Shown: piece by piece, positions 20,093 through 35,000 of the stretch
How the letters are laid out: each line of letters starts with the position of its first letter
How positions within the stretch are numbered: position 1 is the first letter of the stretch
Assembly: GCA_022818135.1 (NCBI GenBank)
Contig: JAFMSR010000003.1
Location: forward strand, 33,875,494-33,939,493
From: Saxidomus purpurata
Lineage: Eukaryota > Mollusca > Bivalvia > Venerida > Veneridae
Reading direction: 5' to 3'
DNA length: 64,000 nt
Translations under genes and position numbers: made by a program
The notes under the pieces: generated by a model
Told to the model about the DNA's origin: nothing
What the model saw: only the letters and a program-made list of their open reading frames with translations
The model's database searches: none

Positions 20093-23000
20093 ATGGAACT
20101 TGGACAGATTAAGCTACGATGTCAAGGAGTGAATATCTTACACGGAGGTAAAGTATTTTTATAAAGACATTTGAAAACATTCGTCCTCAAATCGATTCGT
20201 ATCGAGTTTTGTAATCACGAAAAATGACAGATTAATGTACGATAAGTATTCAAGTTTGAAGTAGTTTTTTTTGACGTTTAAAGATTATTTTTGTACATAT
20301 TCCTGAATTTGTTCCATAATTTATGATTTTGATTAACATTTAACGACACAGATAATTTCTGGAGCTGGAGTGCTATCATATCTACTAACACAGAGGGCTA
20401 ATTAATTTGGAGTTTCAGCGTGACCGCTTTCACAGGTCTGATATTTTGTAACTGTCACACCTTTACGCCTAATTTTAATGTGCTCCATAATAAGCAGAAA
20501 GTGTAGTTTCAATATTAGGACTGTACAACCTCGTTTAACTTTAAATAACAATTTTGTGCTCTAAAATGAAAAAATTAAATATCATTTTAAATGAAAACCT
20601 TAAACTTTATGGAAAATCTCAACAATTTATAAAAATATAAATGTTTAAATCTAAACAAATGCTAAACATGCAAGTTTACACATACGACATGATACGCCAT
20701 TCATTTCATATAAATACACCAAATGATGCAGGTGTGTAGATAGGTAAATGTAACTTGGAATTGTGTTAGCATCATTTTAAAACTTAATCCTTCATGTCAA
20801 ATCATAAAAACATTTAAATATTGGATTTTATTGCATTTATAACTGCCGAACATAATTTTGTTGGGGATGTGTTCCTAGCTATTTGCACATGTATCAGAGT
20901 GAGACGTAGCAGGTGGACAACTCTTAAATGTTAACCGGTTTGCCTTCAAAGTGGAAATAGTGAGACTACAACAGGGGCAAACTTCAAATGGAACCTTTAA
21001 TAGATCCATCTGGATAAAGACCCCACTGCACACAGTCACACTGTATGTTTGAGATTAGAACATGACTGTTTTTAATGTAACACAAGCAGATCCTTACTTA
21101 CCGTAATCGTCCGTGTATTAGTCGCACCAATGTATAAGACGCACCCGAAAAATCAGAGAAATTCCAGAGAAAAAAGTGATTTCAATGTATAAAACGCACC
21201 TGAAATCGATCAAAACTTCTGAAAGAGAAGAAAAAAATCGGACATTTTGTTTACTTCCATGACTCGTTTTCATTACGAAATCTTGATAATCACTTTGGGT
21301 ATAAGACCATTAAATCGCCAATAGTACCGTAAAAATAAATCATAATGAAATTGAATGAAATTTGACTTGTACCGTGGGTATGTTTGTTTCGTTTTATTTT
21401 TTGTGACAATCTGAGAGATTTCTTTCTAAATCATGTCAACACCTACTCAAACTTCTCATTCTCAAGGTTCTCAAAATTACCGACACGTGCGGCAAACATC
21501 AAACTTGATAATTGGTTGTTTGCAAAACTTTCGAAAGGTGATTACTGTGAAACAGTCATTAATTGCCTTTCAATAAAAATTGTTTTTGTGATATTTATTC
21601 ATAAATTAAGCATGATATTGTATTTATTTTCATCGTTGATTAATTAATATTTTTCATCTTTGAATGATTTCCAAACTCCCGTATTTGTCTTTTCTGAATG
21701 AAATCCGGAAAAGTACGGAACCGAATGGGACTTAGACAAACATTATGAAAGATTTACTTCCCTTTGTTGCAATACTCTTCGGTAAACAATAAAGCTAATT
21801 TGAACAGAATTTGTACGTTTTGAGTCCTGGAAAAACTGGGATTGAGTTCTATACTAATGTATAAGACGCATCATGCTTTTGAACACGATTTTGGATGAAA
21901 AAAAGTGCGTCTAATACACGGATGATTACGGTACATTAATACACTGTCAGATTAAGGCTTTCATGTATATGTACAGTCTTTAGAAAACTTGGCACAGTGT
22001 TTGTGGGCATACTCTTTGCTTTGCCGAGATGTCATGCTGACCAGTTACATGTAACCAATCATACTATTAGAGTTCAGTCATTTGGTAAAAGTTGGAAACT
22101 CAGTTGTGGTGGACTTGTATGCTTGTTTACTTTATTTTAAATTTAACAAAAAGCTTTTGCATGTATAAAATTATTAAAATTTTTATTTAATGGTTATAAG
22201 CTAGTTTTAGCTAATCATCTTGTTTTCGTTTTTTTCTTCTTGGCATATAGACCAATATGAAAGCTGAGAAATCACAGTTCAAGAATATAATTCATTTTAT
22301 GATTTTGCCAGTACCTGGATGTGCAAAGCTGAGAACCTTTCTGAGGCTAGTTGCTGGTCAAAGTAAATGTAATGACAGGCAGGGTGTTAGTGGTTGACAG
22401 TCAAAGATTAATGATTAAAAATGTAAGATATTAATGTTTGTTAAAGAGATTGAACCATTACTCTTAATAAATCAGGTTTCTAAGTTACATTACCTTCTTG
22501 ATTGCTGCAGACACTCTAGAGTTGCATGTACACTCTTTGAACATTGCCACAATATGTGAATCTCCTTAGAGTTGGGAATAAGTGCCTGAAATAAGGTCAT
22601 GTGGCTGTAACTGTTGGCAGTTTGCAGCACTGAATAGATAGTTGCCTCTATTTTCAGTTCAGAATTAATGTTTTCAGGCACTTCTATGTAGTACTGCATG
22701 AAGGACATGTTTGTTTCATATCAAAATTTAAGTTTTCTTACAACATTTTGTTGGATTTTTGTGTTGGATTTATGATAGAAGAAATTAATCATGTTACTCC
22801 TTTTGACCAATTGATGACAGTGTTTTATGATGGTATATATCTGGAACTAGTGTGAGATAAATGTGTCAGCAACATAGGTAAATAAATATATGACTCACTG
22901 TCATAAGCAAAGTAAACATAGGTAAATAAATAATGACTCACTGTCTCAGTAAAGTATTATTTTTCAATGACTAAAGTGCAGCCAAAGTGTAAGTTATTCA

Positions 23001-26000
23001 ATTACGTAAAAAAAAATCTGGGTGCACCTGCTATCAATTTATTAAGTAGACATTTTATTGCAGGGTGCATGGTCAGGCAAATACCATTTTTGCCAAATTA
23101 GTCAAAATATGCAATACATGCAAAACCATCTGGTACATTTTGGGAAGAGTTATGTTTACGATGAAATGTTTTAACAATCAGACAGCTGCCCAAACGGTAG
23201 CAGAGTATTTGATATGTCAAAACCTGACCTAGTTGGCACTTAAGCTTGATCCACCTGCTAGTCAAAAACTGTTGCCTTGCAAATCATGCCACAAACATTA
23301 TTATATATCAGGTGAAAGTTTGGCATTCTTGAGACAGGAATGCAGTCAGAGATATGGTGGGGAAGCAGTTGGGGTCAGGGGGCTATACTAAATCTACTGC
23401 TCAAATATCTCAGTAAACTCTTCTAGATTACAGACAATAAAATAATTATTACCAGTTCATCTTTTCGTTTTCGTAAACAGTTAAGCTTTAAACATTGTTA
23501 AAGGAAAGAGATTGCACATAATTTAGACTAAATGATACATATAAAGATCTGTTACTCTTATTTACACCACTCTAAATGGCAGTGTTATACTTCAATTAAT
23601 GTTATACTTCAACTAATGCAAGGGAAGATAGCAGTGCATTTTTTTCAAGTGCAGGGAAGGCAATGTAGCACTGCAGTTTAAGTGATAGCTAGCTGAAGGG
23701 ACACTAAAATCTTGGTGAAAGTCACAGTTTGGCGAAAACTGCATAATCTTAAAGATTAAATTTTAGTTGGGGAAGACGCCCTATATCATGTATACTGGCC
23801 TCTGATATAGAAGGTGAAAATGCCCTGGATGGTATTCTATTTTGTAGTATAATTATACATTCATTTATAAGGTTTCGCAAAGTTATTTCAAGGTTGCTGG
23901 TTGAAATTTCAAACCAGCAACCAGTGTAGACCATATTAATTAGCCCTAACATCTGTGCAGTGTAATAATGGTCTACACTTTATGCTTCATGTACTGTTGG
24001 AAAATTCATTGGACAATTCTTTGATTAATAGTAAATATTAAATAGCCAGTGTCCAAATTGAAGGATAGGTAAGTAAAGTAAGGAATGACTACATGTAGTT
24101 ACCATATGCTTTTAGTGTAATTTAAATAAGTTCCAGTCAGGCATGAAATGGAGGTTTAGGAATCTTAGTATTAAATATATCATAAAATATGAAATTTTAC
24201 ATTTTAGGTGAAAAATAATGAGCTCTAAATTTTTCAATAGAATAGTTGTGTACCATGAAGATGTAGGTGTAAGATTATATGAAATAATGATATAAGGTAT
24301 GTAAGTGAGTCAGATGTAATCGAAATTTTATAACCTTATCTACAAAATAACAGATTTTCTTTCGACTTAAAACTTTGAGTTATGAATAAAGGAAAAAAAA
24401 GAAAGAAATACAGACAGGCATGCATGAATTGAACAACATGCAACTGACTTTAGGTAAAAAGTATGAAAAGTATAAACTGAAGCCATATATAAGTTAAATA
24501 AAATAACAAATAAACGAGCTATGTTGTATAAAAATCTACCTTAAATTTTGTATTTAGACCATGATCAACTTGTGTGATCGGAATCAATTCTGTGTTGCTT
24601 CTGGGAATCTCAAGTTCCTATTTAGTTTGTTAAGAATTTTAACTGTGTAAGTGGTAACCTCAGTCAAGCAGTCATTTGCCTTAAACAGTATAAAGCAGCC
24701 ACCTTCCACATGTATATGTGAATACTTTTTATGCAATTTGCTGGCTGCTTAAAGCAGGTTTTGACTGTATGTATACAGTAGATGTAGAATATTGTGACGG
24801 TCAGGTTTGACTGTATGTACAGTAGATGTAGAATATTGTGATGGTCAGGTTTGACTGTATGTACAGTAGATGTAGAATATTGTGACGGTCAGGTTTGACT
24901 GTATGTACAGTAGATGTAGAATATTGTGACGGTCAGGTTTGACTGTATGTACAGTAGATGTAGATTATTGTGACGGTCAGGTTTGACTGTATGTACAGTA
25001 GATGTAGAATATTGTGACGGTCAGGTTTGACTGTATGTACAGTAGATGTAGATTATTGTGGCGGTCAGGTTTGACTGTATGTACAGTAGATGTAGAATAT
25101 TGTGACGGTCAGGTTTGACTGTATGTACAGTAGATGTAGAATATTGTGACGGTCAGGTTTGACTGTATGTACAGTAGATGTAGAATATTGTGACGGTCAG
25201 GTTTGACTGTATGTACAGTAGATGTAGAATATTGTGACGGTCAGGTTTGACTGTATGTACAGTAGATGTAGAATATTGTGGCGGTCAGGTTTGACTTTGT
25301 TACAGTAGATGTAGAATATTGTGGCGGTCAGGTTTGACTGTATGTACAGTAGATGTAGAATATTGTGACGGTCAGGTTTGACTGTATGTACAGTAGATGT
25401 AGATTATTGTGACAGTCAGGTTTGACTGTATGTACAGTAAATGTAGAATATTGTGACGGTCAGGTTTGACTGTATGTACAGTAGATGTAGATTATTGTGG
25501 CGGTCAGGTTTGACTGTACATGTATATACAGTAGATGTAGAATATTGCAGTGGTGTGTTCACAAAATGTTACAGGTCAGAGCCTGGGTAAAATAGAATGT
25601 ATAAAACCCTTTAGGCCAAATGAAAAAATGTGTTTTTCTGGTCTCATTGTGATAAAGGTCAGTTGGTCAACTCGGGGATCAGGAAATTTTGAAATTTCAC
25701 TTGGTCCGGACAAGCCATGGGTACATCGTTGATCCCCCCCCCACCCTCCCTCAAAAAAAAAAGTTTCATAAAACGTTAAATTAATATATGAAAAAATGAC
25801 GAAAACAAAAAGAAAAATTTGTAATTGATTTACTTATTTTTCAACCAGCTTTCCATTATTAACTGTTAAAGTATTTAGTTGCCTCCTTTTGATTCCAAAA
25901 TGTTTCCAAAAACGGAAATGTTTATCTACTTTCATAATTGATTAATAAATGCGCCGTTCAATGGAGCAATAGTCATCAATAAAAAGTAATTGTTGGACAG

Positions 26001-29000
26001 GAGACTGGAATCTCCTCTTATAAGAGCATTAAGACAATAATGGTGAATTTTTCTTTTCAGCACTGTTAAATTGTCCTGAAAGCTTTAGAGTCTATAGAGA
26101 TTAGGGTTCCTGCACATCGACAGTGGGGTTCAAATATTTACTGTCAGAGAAATATTATGGAGTCAAAAGATTATGAACCAAGTGTCTAAGGAATTATATC
26201 CGTTTGTTTAAAAGTGAACTGATAGCACATTATTAAACATTGCCCTGTTGCTATGATACATAATGTTAATGAAAAGAATATACAAAAGAAAATTTTCAGT
26301 CTTTAAATATGACATAAAAATGTCTTTATATAAATGAGGTATGAATTCTCTGCAAATTATTTCACTTGGTATATTAGTTTTATTTTGTGTCAGTGAATTC
26401 CAAAATAAAAACACATCAGTCTTGCGAATAAGAGACATACTGTAGTAGAGTGTTTCAGTTGCCAACCTTTCAGTCAAACATACATGACATTCTAAATGTT
26501 TCAATGGACTTGTCTATAATGAATCTAAGATTATGTAGATGGTACCGTTTATTGAGCACAGGTGATCAATGATCACAATCAGGTATAATTACGCAATCTG
26601 GTCATAATCTACACTGTTAGCAATGACAATAAATCATGGCACTGCACTATTGAATGATGTTTTATTGATGAACCTTATGAAAAATTACTTCAAACAACCA
26701 CAGCCATCCATTGATTGGTTGGGTCAATTTTTAAAATTTCAGTGGTAAGAGATATCTTTCAGGTGATGTGAAAATGCATCTATAAATTAAATAATGCATT
26801 AACCAGGTTCATATGTTTCAAAACAATGCTGTCAGAATGCTTTGCTTTGTAACAATTGTTTTCCAGATTGAAATTTGACCAGGCAATAAAACTAATGGAC
26901 TTTACTGTTTGTTAATATTAAGGCTATGATTGATCTGTTCTGGAATGTGAAAGCTGGACAGATATTGATTAATGAGACTGTTTCAATCAATTAGTATGAA
27001 AAATATTTGATTGAATAACATATAGTTTTATGACTGTTTTTTGTTTTGTTTTTACTGCTATTTTTAAAAGACGAGCTATTGTCATTACCAGAGTTTCGGG
27101 CATTGTATTCTAAAAACTCCTTGTATTAAGACAATTTTAGGGAAGTTCTTGTTTTTAAAGAAATTTTCAGAAAGGAAATATATCAGTAAAGAACTCTACT
27201 AAAGAAAGAAAATCAGGAAAAATGTCTTGTGTAAAGATTTGAAAGCAAATGAAATGTCTTTTCCATATACCATTTTTCCATTTTTGTGACATTTCATAAA
27301 AATGATGGCAATTAGGGGTCTTTTGTTTAAACTTTTATTTAAATGGTTGAATTTCAAAACATTCTCACACGTATATTATTACATTTCCAAAGTTGTCTCT
27401 GAGACAACAGGACCTGTAGGATAGCACAAAACAAGTCATATCCATAACATCACTTTAGAGTGAAATGAACATGGTTCTATTATTATTCTATTAATATATT
27501 CATGTTACAAATTATCTGTAAGTCCAAAAAGATCCTTGGACTTTATTTTGTGTTTAATAATTGCTTTTGTCATACGCATTGTTATATTTTAATAAGGTTA
27601 AGACCAGCTTGCAGTAAAAGAAAATGTGTTCTGTTATCTTGGCTATAGTGCTTTTGTATGTTGCTTACTCCCAACATTGAATTTGTTTTAATGAAACAAA
27701 AATATTTTGTGTTTTGAAAGGTACAGAGTAATTGTTGGTTATAATGGTATCCGTTTCAGATCATATCACTGATGATCATTAAGCCTACTGATAGATTTGA
27801 CAGATAACATTGATCTTGGGGATAATTTTGTCACCCAATACCGGCATCTTTTACCAACAACCTTGTAGTGTGGGGTGTTACATTGAGTTAAATGTTATTA
27901 GTTAAGTATTGACAACAATGTGAAAAGTTTTTTTTGCCAATTGTTTGCAAGGTTTACAGCTATAAAATGTTGGGTGGTAACATTGACAGCTGAATACAGA
28001 GACTGTTTTGTTAGAATATTTATCTATAAGAGGAAGTACAAAAAGAAATTGAAAGGTTAATCAAAGGCAGAGACATACTTTTAATGAGTGTAAACTACAA
28101 AAAGTGTTCCACTTAATGATGCTAATGTGGACATATGGAAAAGTATGCCAACCGGTATTTACCAACAAAGCAACCACATTTATGGAACCTCTCACATGCA
28201 GGGTTCTCTTTACAATGATACATGCAATGTGCACAACATGCTGAACGTATATATGCCTGTACATGAGCACATTATGTGCCTGTACATTAACTCATTAAAT
28301 GCCTGTACATGAGCACATGATATTCCTGTCAGTGAGCACATATGCCTGTGTATGAGCAGATAAAACATGTGCCTGTGTATGAGCAGATAATATATGTGCC
28401 TGCACATGAGCATACATGTATAAAACATGTGCCTGTACATAAGCATATAATACATGTGCCTGTACATGAACAGATAATACCAGGGCCCACGCTGTCGTTC
28501 GCCACTCGAGCCATTTGGCGAAACTTCGATCAAAGTGGCGAAGAAAAGCCGTGAGTAGCAAAATAAAAAATCTCTTTATTTTAGACCTCCATATTTGTTT
28601 TGTTCTAAATCAGGTTACCCAGTCTGCATTCAATAAATTATGTTGGAAACGTAAGAACAGGAATCTTGCAACCAAATAATCCGTTTAATAATCGATGTTC
28701 ACTCAACTATTAAATTGACAATAAGGTTACAGCTTACACATGTCAAAACGCAAATGTGAACTGTTAAATCTGCTAAGTGTTTTGTCTGTTGCTCACTTTT
28801 GATTGGCTAAATTTTTTTATTGACCAAAAAAAGCTGATGTAATAAATGGTAGAGAGTAAGGCGGTTATAATGGTATCCAGTTTGACACTTGAAACATTGT
28901 CAGTGTTTACTGAAAGAATTGACCGACTAAAACGTGATCCCTAGTTGTAATTACGGATGATTAGATGTTTGATGCCTTCAATTATTTGGGGAATTACATT

Positions 29001-32000
29001 CAATTAATAAACAAATTGGCTAATTAAAATGGAAAAGTTTTGATGCCAATTGTTTGCAAGACATTGTCGACTACTCTTATCTTGTGTGGTAACATGCAGT
29101 AAAGTTGCTTACGATAATTTTTTTTAAAAGACTTTAACAAAAAAGGAAGTATAAAAAGAATATAAAAAGGGAAACTCCTGGAAAATAAGATAAAAAAATA
29201 ATTTTCACTGAGAAATGGTTTAAATAGGCAAACTTGGACAATTTAATGTTAATTTCAATAGTAGGAAACTTACCAACATAGGAAAACATTATGAAAGCTT
29301 GTATACCTTGAAAAACCAGGCAACATCTTTAAAAAAAGAATAGTTGGTATGTCTTTAAAAGTAAGGAATGAATTTGAAATGTAATCCTGTATTGATTTCA
29401 TCAAATTAAAAAACCTGTACAGGACTACATTTTAAAACTGTACAAAACTTGCATTAAAGGTATACACACTGTCTTTCAAAGGCCCCAAAAGGTATAGCTA
29501 GAATAACACCATTTGCCTTTGGGAAATTAAAAATTTTGTGCCTGCACCATGAGCCGCAGGAGTGGATACCCCTCCCTATCACTCCGAAAAAAAGTGGCTC
29601 CAACTTTTTTCAGCCCAGTGTGTGCCCTGAATACATGTGCCTGTACATGAGCAGATAATACATGCACCTGTACATGAGCAGATACATGCCTGATCTTCTT
29701 GACTCAATATTAAATATACCAAGATACTGAATATGTGTCCTTAAAATTAGTCTGTTATACTTACAGGACGAGCTACCCAGTACTGTTACCGGAATGTCAA
29801 GAGTGAAATCTTGGCAACACATATAATACATATGTCATGAATTAATAAGTCATTGATTTATTTGTTACCAGGATACAAAGTGCTTATGGTATTTTCAATT
29901 TGATAAGGGCATCATTCTGCAAGATGTCCATACATTATTTATCTCTTATTACTTAAACTCTTGTACTGTATATGTTGTAATTAACATACTGGGTCATGAA
30001 ACGCAATTTTGGACAGTAAGTTGCTCAAAAAAGCACAACTACAGGTCAGAAGCAGCCATTGAGAGTAAAGGTAATATATTAAAGTTGCAAGGACCAGACT
30101 ATACTAAAAATGTAAGATAATTTTAAACTAAAACAAAGTGTTGAAGCTGAGCTTTCTAGCTTTCCCTGTGTCATGTGTCCCTCATGTATTGTTGTTAACA
30201 CTTTGCTTTTAAGGACATCTTCTAAATAACAAGGCAATTTTTTTAACAGACTTCACAGGAATATCTTTTGGTGGTTCTCTTCGTATTGCATATAAAGTCC
30301 ATTAGAGCTGAAAATTGAAAAAAAAATCTTAAAAAAAACCCCAAAACTTTTAGCTGTATCAAGTTATTCAAAGTAATTCATTTGAAAGATATGTCTGACA
30401 GGGACAGGGGCAATTTTCATGTATATTGTGAAGTCTTTGAATTAATTATGCAGGAAATGCTCCACCAAAACAGAGCACTAATTAGACACTGTGTGGTATA
30501 AAATCATGCAATTATCTGTCCAGCTTTGATGTTGGACTTTCACTTCTGTGAGCAAACTGAATACAGATTAGCATCTTTTGTGTGTACATTTTTTTCACAG
30601 TCTATTTAATAATATCCATAATAAGTATCAACAAAATCAAGTGGTCTTTTTAATTTTGTCTTATGGACATTAAGCCATTCTAGCGGGAAGTTAGGAGTAT
30701 TTACAGGTAAGGCACTATTTTTCATGCATTAAAATGCTGCTTCATTACTCATTCTACTACCTAACATATTCTTTACTTTCTTGCATCAATATCATTGCTA
30801 AGTACCATACAGTCCAGTGTTTGTCTTTTCTTTTCATTCTTCTAGTTATTTTACCATTTTGACATTTTTGATGAGGACAGTGATGTTAGAGGGAGAATGC
30901 ACATTGTGTCTTAGTCAACAGACACAATTACAGAAAACTATACAAAAAAGAGTCATATTGATACACTACATGTATATCTGCATTTAAATTTGTTAAATCA
31001 ATCCTTTCTACGTACAGTGAATTATCTTATGGAGCAAGTTTTGTGTACAGCTTTACATGAAAACCATGCATGGTTCGGTACATACATGACAGACAGATGA
31101 ACAAGTCACAAGCACATGTGTATTTCATAAAGTTTACATTTCTGCTATGTTTACAGGCATACATGAAAACCATGGTCTCGCATGGACAGATGGGCAAGGA
31201 ATATTTCTGACGCAGGTTTCCTTATTTCAAGGTCAAGTTGAGAATCAGGATCCTAGTAAACTTGGCGAGTTTGAGTAAGTTCAAGATTTTTATAATGAAT
31301 TATTCCAACTCTGTTAATAGAACGTTTAGTGCGAACTCTTGCATTAATAAAACATTCCAGTGCATTCAATTGTAAATATTGAGTGTTGACTTAATGAGTA
31401 ATGTTATTTAAGCAGATGTTGTAAATTTGCAGTGTCATAAATTGTAAAGCTCCACTGAGTTCGAAGATGCAGTTTCCATATTTCTTTACATAATCGGTTG
31501 ATTTTTACCATCTTCATTATATTAATAGTATCTGATAATGCTCACAATTTATGTAAACAAGTTCACCATGGCCATTGTTTGTACATGAAACTTCTGTAAA
31601 GTCATTATACATGAATACTATTGTCCTTTTGAATAATTGGGCTTCTGGTTTTCTTGTGCATGTGCAGGAATATCACGGAGTAAGGGGCCAAAAAAAGAGC
31701 TGAATAGTTCACTGTCATAATTGCAATTACCAAATATTAGATGATAATTATGATGAAATACAGTGATTAAAAAAAAATTAACGAGAATGATGGTAAATGT
31801 TAGATTAATTTTTAGGAGAGACAGGCTATTAGGTTTATAAACCAGTTTTCTCCATTAGTGATTGAAAACTCTTGAAATAGATTTTTATTGAACAATAAAA
31901 TGTATGCCCCTGTTTTAAGAATATTTTTATACCCCCTAAAAGGTTTTTTTTAGGGGGTGTGGGGAGAGGGGTATATACCGGTAGGAGTCGCCCCGGTGGC

Positions 32001-35000
32001 TGGTTGGTGGGTCGGTCCGTTGCAATTTCCTTGTCCAGAGCATAACTTGAAAATTACTGGTTGGAATTCAATACAACTTCATACAATGGTCAAGCACATT
32101 GAGAGGAAGAGCAGTGTACAGGAACCATAACTATATCTTGACTTTTAACAGAGTTATTGCCTTTGGTTACATTTCCTTGTCTGCAGCATAACTTGAAAAC
32201 TTCTGGTTCGAATTCAATACAACTTCATACAATGGTCAAGCACAATGAAAGGATTAGTGCAGTGTACAAGAACCGTAACTCCATCTTGAATTATTTATCC
32301 CCCCGCCGAAGGCGAAGGGGATATTAGAAATGGTCTCCATCCGTGCGTGCGTCCCGTCCCAATTTTGTCCGGAGCATAACTCCAAAAGTACTTGAGCGAT
32401 TTTCTTCAAACTTCATACACTGACAAAGCACATTGGGAGGAAGTGCAGTGTATAAGAACAATAACTCTACCTTGCCTACTTTTAGAGTTATTCCCCTTTA
32501 TCAGATTTACTTGAAAAACTTTGTCCAAAGCATAACTCCAAAAGTACTTGAGGGATTTTCTTAAAACTTAATACACTGACATAGCACATTAGTAGGAAGT
32601 GCAGTGTGCAAGAACAATAACTCTACCTTGCCTACTTTTAGAGTTATTCCCCTTTATCAGATTTACTTGTCCGAAGCATAACTCTAAAAGTACTTGAGGG
32701 ATTTTCTTAAAACTTAATACACTGACATAGCAAATTGGTAGGAAGTGCAGTGTGCAAGAACAATAACTCTACCTTGCCTACTTTTAGAGTTATTCCCCTT
32801 TATCAGATTTACTTTAAAAGTTTTGTCCAGAGCATAACTCCAAAAGTACTTGAGGGATTTACTTCAAACTTAATACACTGACATATCACATTGGTAGGAA
32901 GTGCAGTGTGCAAGAACAATAACTCTACCTTGCCTACTTTTAGAGTTATTCCCCTTTATCAGATTTACTTGAAAAAAAATTCGGACATAACTCCAGAAGT
33001 ACTTGAGGGATTTTCTTCAAACTTAATACACTGACATAGCACATTGGTAGGAAGTGCAGTGTGCAAGAACAATAACTCTGCCTTGCCTACTTTTAGTCAA
33101 ATAGAAAAATATCATACCTATACTGATAATGAACATTAATATAATTTTGCAAACCTTCTCTTCATTGCCTTATTCTTTTTCCACTTACTTGAAAACTGTA
33201 CTCAGCATGACCATAACTATATGGCTTTTTAAGGATTTCCTCTCACCAAGTAAAATGTACGAAAGTACAACCTTCAGGTAACTTCTTCCCGGCGGGGGGA
33301 TTAACCATGTGTAACATGGCTCTTGTTACAGAGTTATTGCCCTTTCTTACTTTTCCTTGTCCGGAGCATATTTTGAAAACTACTGGTTGAAATTCCATAC
33401 AGATTTATACAATAGTCAAGCACAATTAGAGGAAGTGCAGTGTACAAGAACCATAAATATATCATGACTTATTACAGAGTTATTGCCAAGAACCATAACT
33501 CTATTTTAGTTTTTTTTTTACAATGTACCTTCTTCAGTTTATACAGCAGTCTTTCAGGGTATTAATCATATTTAGTGATTGGTCTAGTTTTTAGCAAAAG
33601 GAACTCCGGCGGGCTCACACCTTGTAGTTGACCACCCCACTTTATTTCAAAAGTATTGAGGTATGGCTTTGAAACTTACCATACTTTTTACCATCAAACC
33701 TCCATCACAGACAAGAGTACATAACTCTGTCAAGGTTTTGGCAAATTAGGCCCTTTTTACTTAAAAGGTATGAGCTTGGTTAAGTTTTTTTACCACCTCA
33801 CTTTATTTCAAAACCATTGAGGATGCTTTGAAACAACCATACTGTTACCATCATGACCTACATCAACAGACAAGAGACATAACTCTGTCAAGGTTTTTGA
33901 CAAATAGCCCCATTTTACTTAAAAATACTTTGAATATGGGAAAACCACTTTTGCCTTAACCCTTTGAGAATTGCTTTGAACTTTGAAGCTGTTTACATCA
34001 TTACCCCCATCGTAGGCAAGAGAAGGTAACTCTGTGAGGATTTGTTTAAAAATTAAGCCCCTTTATCGACTTAAATCTTGGTAAAGTTTTTCGACCAGTC
34101 CACTTTTACTAAACTGTTCGAGATATTACTTTGAAAGTTTGAATACTGTTTACCATCAGATCCCAAAACATGGGCAGGAGAAGGTAATTCTGTCAAGATT
34201 TTATTTGAATTATGTCCCTTTTGACTTAGAAACTCAGTTAAAATTTTCATTCTTGTCCACTTTTGACTTAACCATTTGAGATATTACTTTGAAAGTGGAG
34301 ACTTTGTACCATCATAGACCTATCTGTAAGCAAGAGAAGAAACTCTGTGAAAAGTTTCTTGATTTGTACTTAGAAATCCTAGTAAAGTCTTGTGCCCTTA
34401 ACTGTCAAAGTTTTGTTTTATTGGCAAGCACTAAAAAAGTCGAGCGCGCTGTCCTACTGACAGCTCTTGTTAATGGTTCTGGTAACTCATTAATAAAAGT
34501 TCATCAGTAGACAGTTGTCACATTATTCTACTTGTATATTTTCAAGTTAGTACATTGTATGTGAGGTATAAAAGTTGTATGGGAATGGGATAAATATAGA
34601 GTACATTGCGGTAATACCCACATTTGTTCTGGGCCTCATTCCAAATATGTACACATTTTAATTCTATAGTATTTGTGATACTTTGTCACATTAAAGCAGT
34701 TTGTAGAAATATTAAGTTCACTAATTAATGCTGAATATCAACCAAACCTATGTAGGTCTAATAATTTTGTAGTCTTAATATTCAGTCCAAATATAAGCAC
34801 TTGATGCTCTTTTCTTTTTCAGTTGTCAGTACAAAAACATTAACTATGTCTTAATGACGGATGTGGATTTAGTTTTAAATAGTTGAAATATTTTGTGACA
34901 TCTAATTGTAAACAAGGTCTTTATAAAGTTTGCAAGAGTCTTATGCATTGAATAGAAAGATACTGGTTAACTAGGGATTTTTAGGGATTGTGTCCACTTG

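Noticed and set aside
21384..21647. 87-codon frame as a transposase remnant
   Set aside because: It lies inside the inverted-repeat element, but no transposase motif or catalytic block is visible.
24765..25548. CRISPR-like regular repeats
   Set aside because: Units are contiguous direct repeats without variable spacers, in an animal intron; a minisatellite. The same holds for the other arrays.
28061..28561. Frames with MYRHMYY / VQAHVL repeats
   Set aside because: Translation of the 27-bp minisatellite in several frames; not coding.
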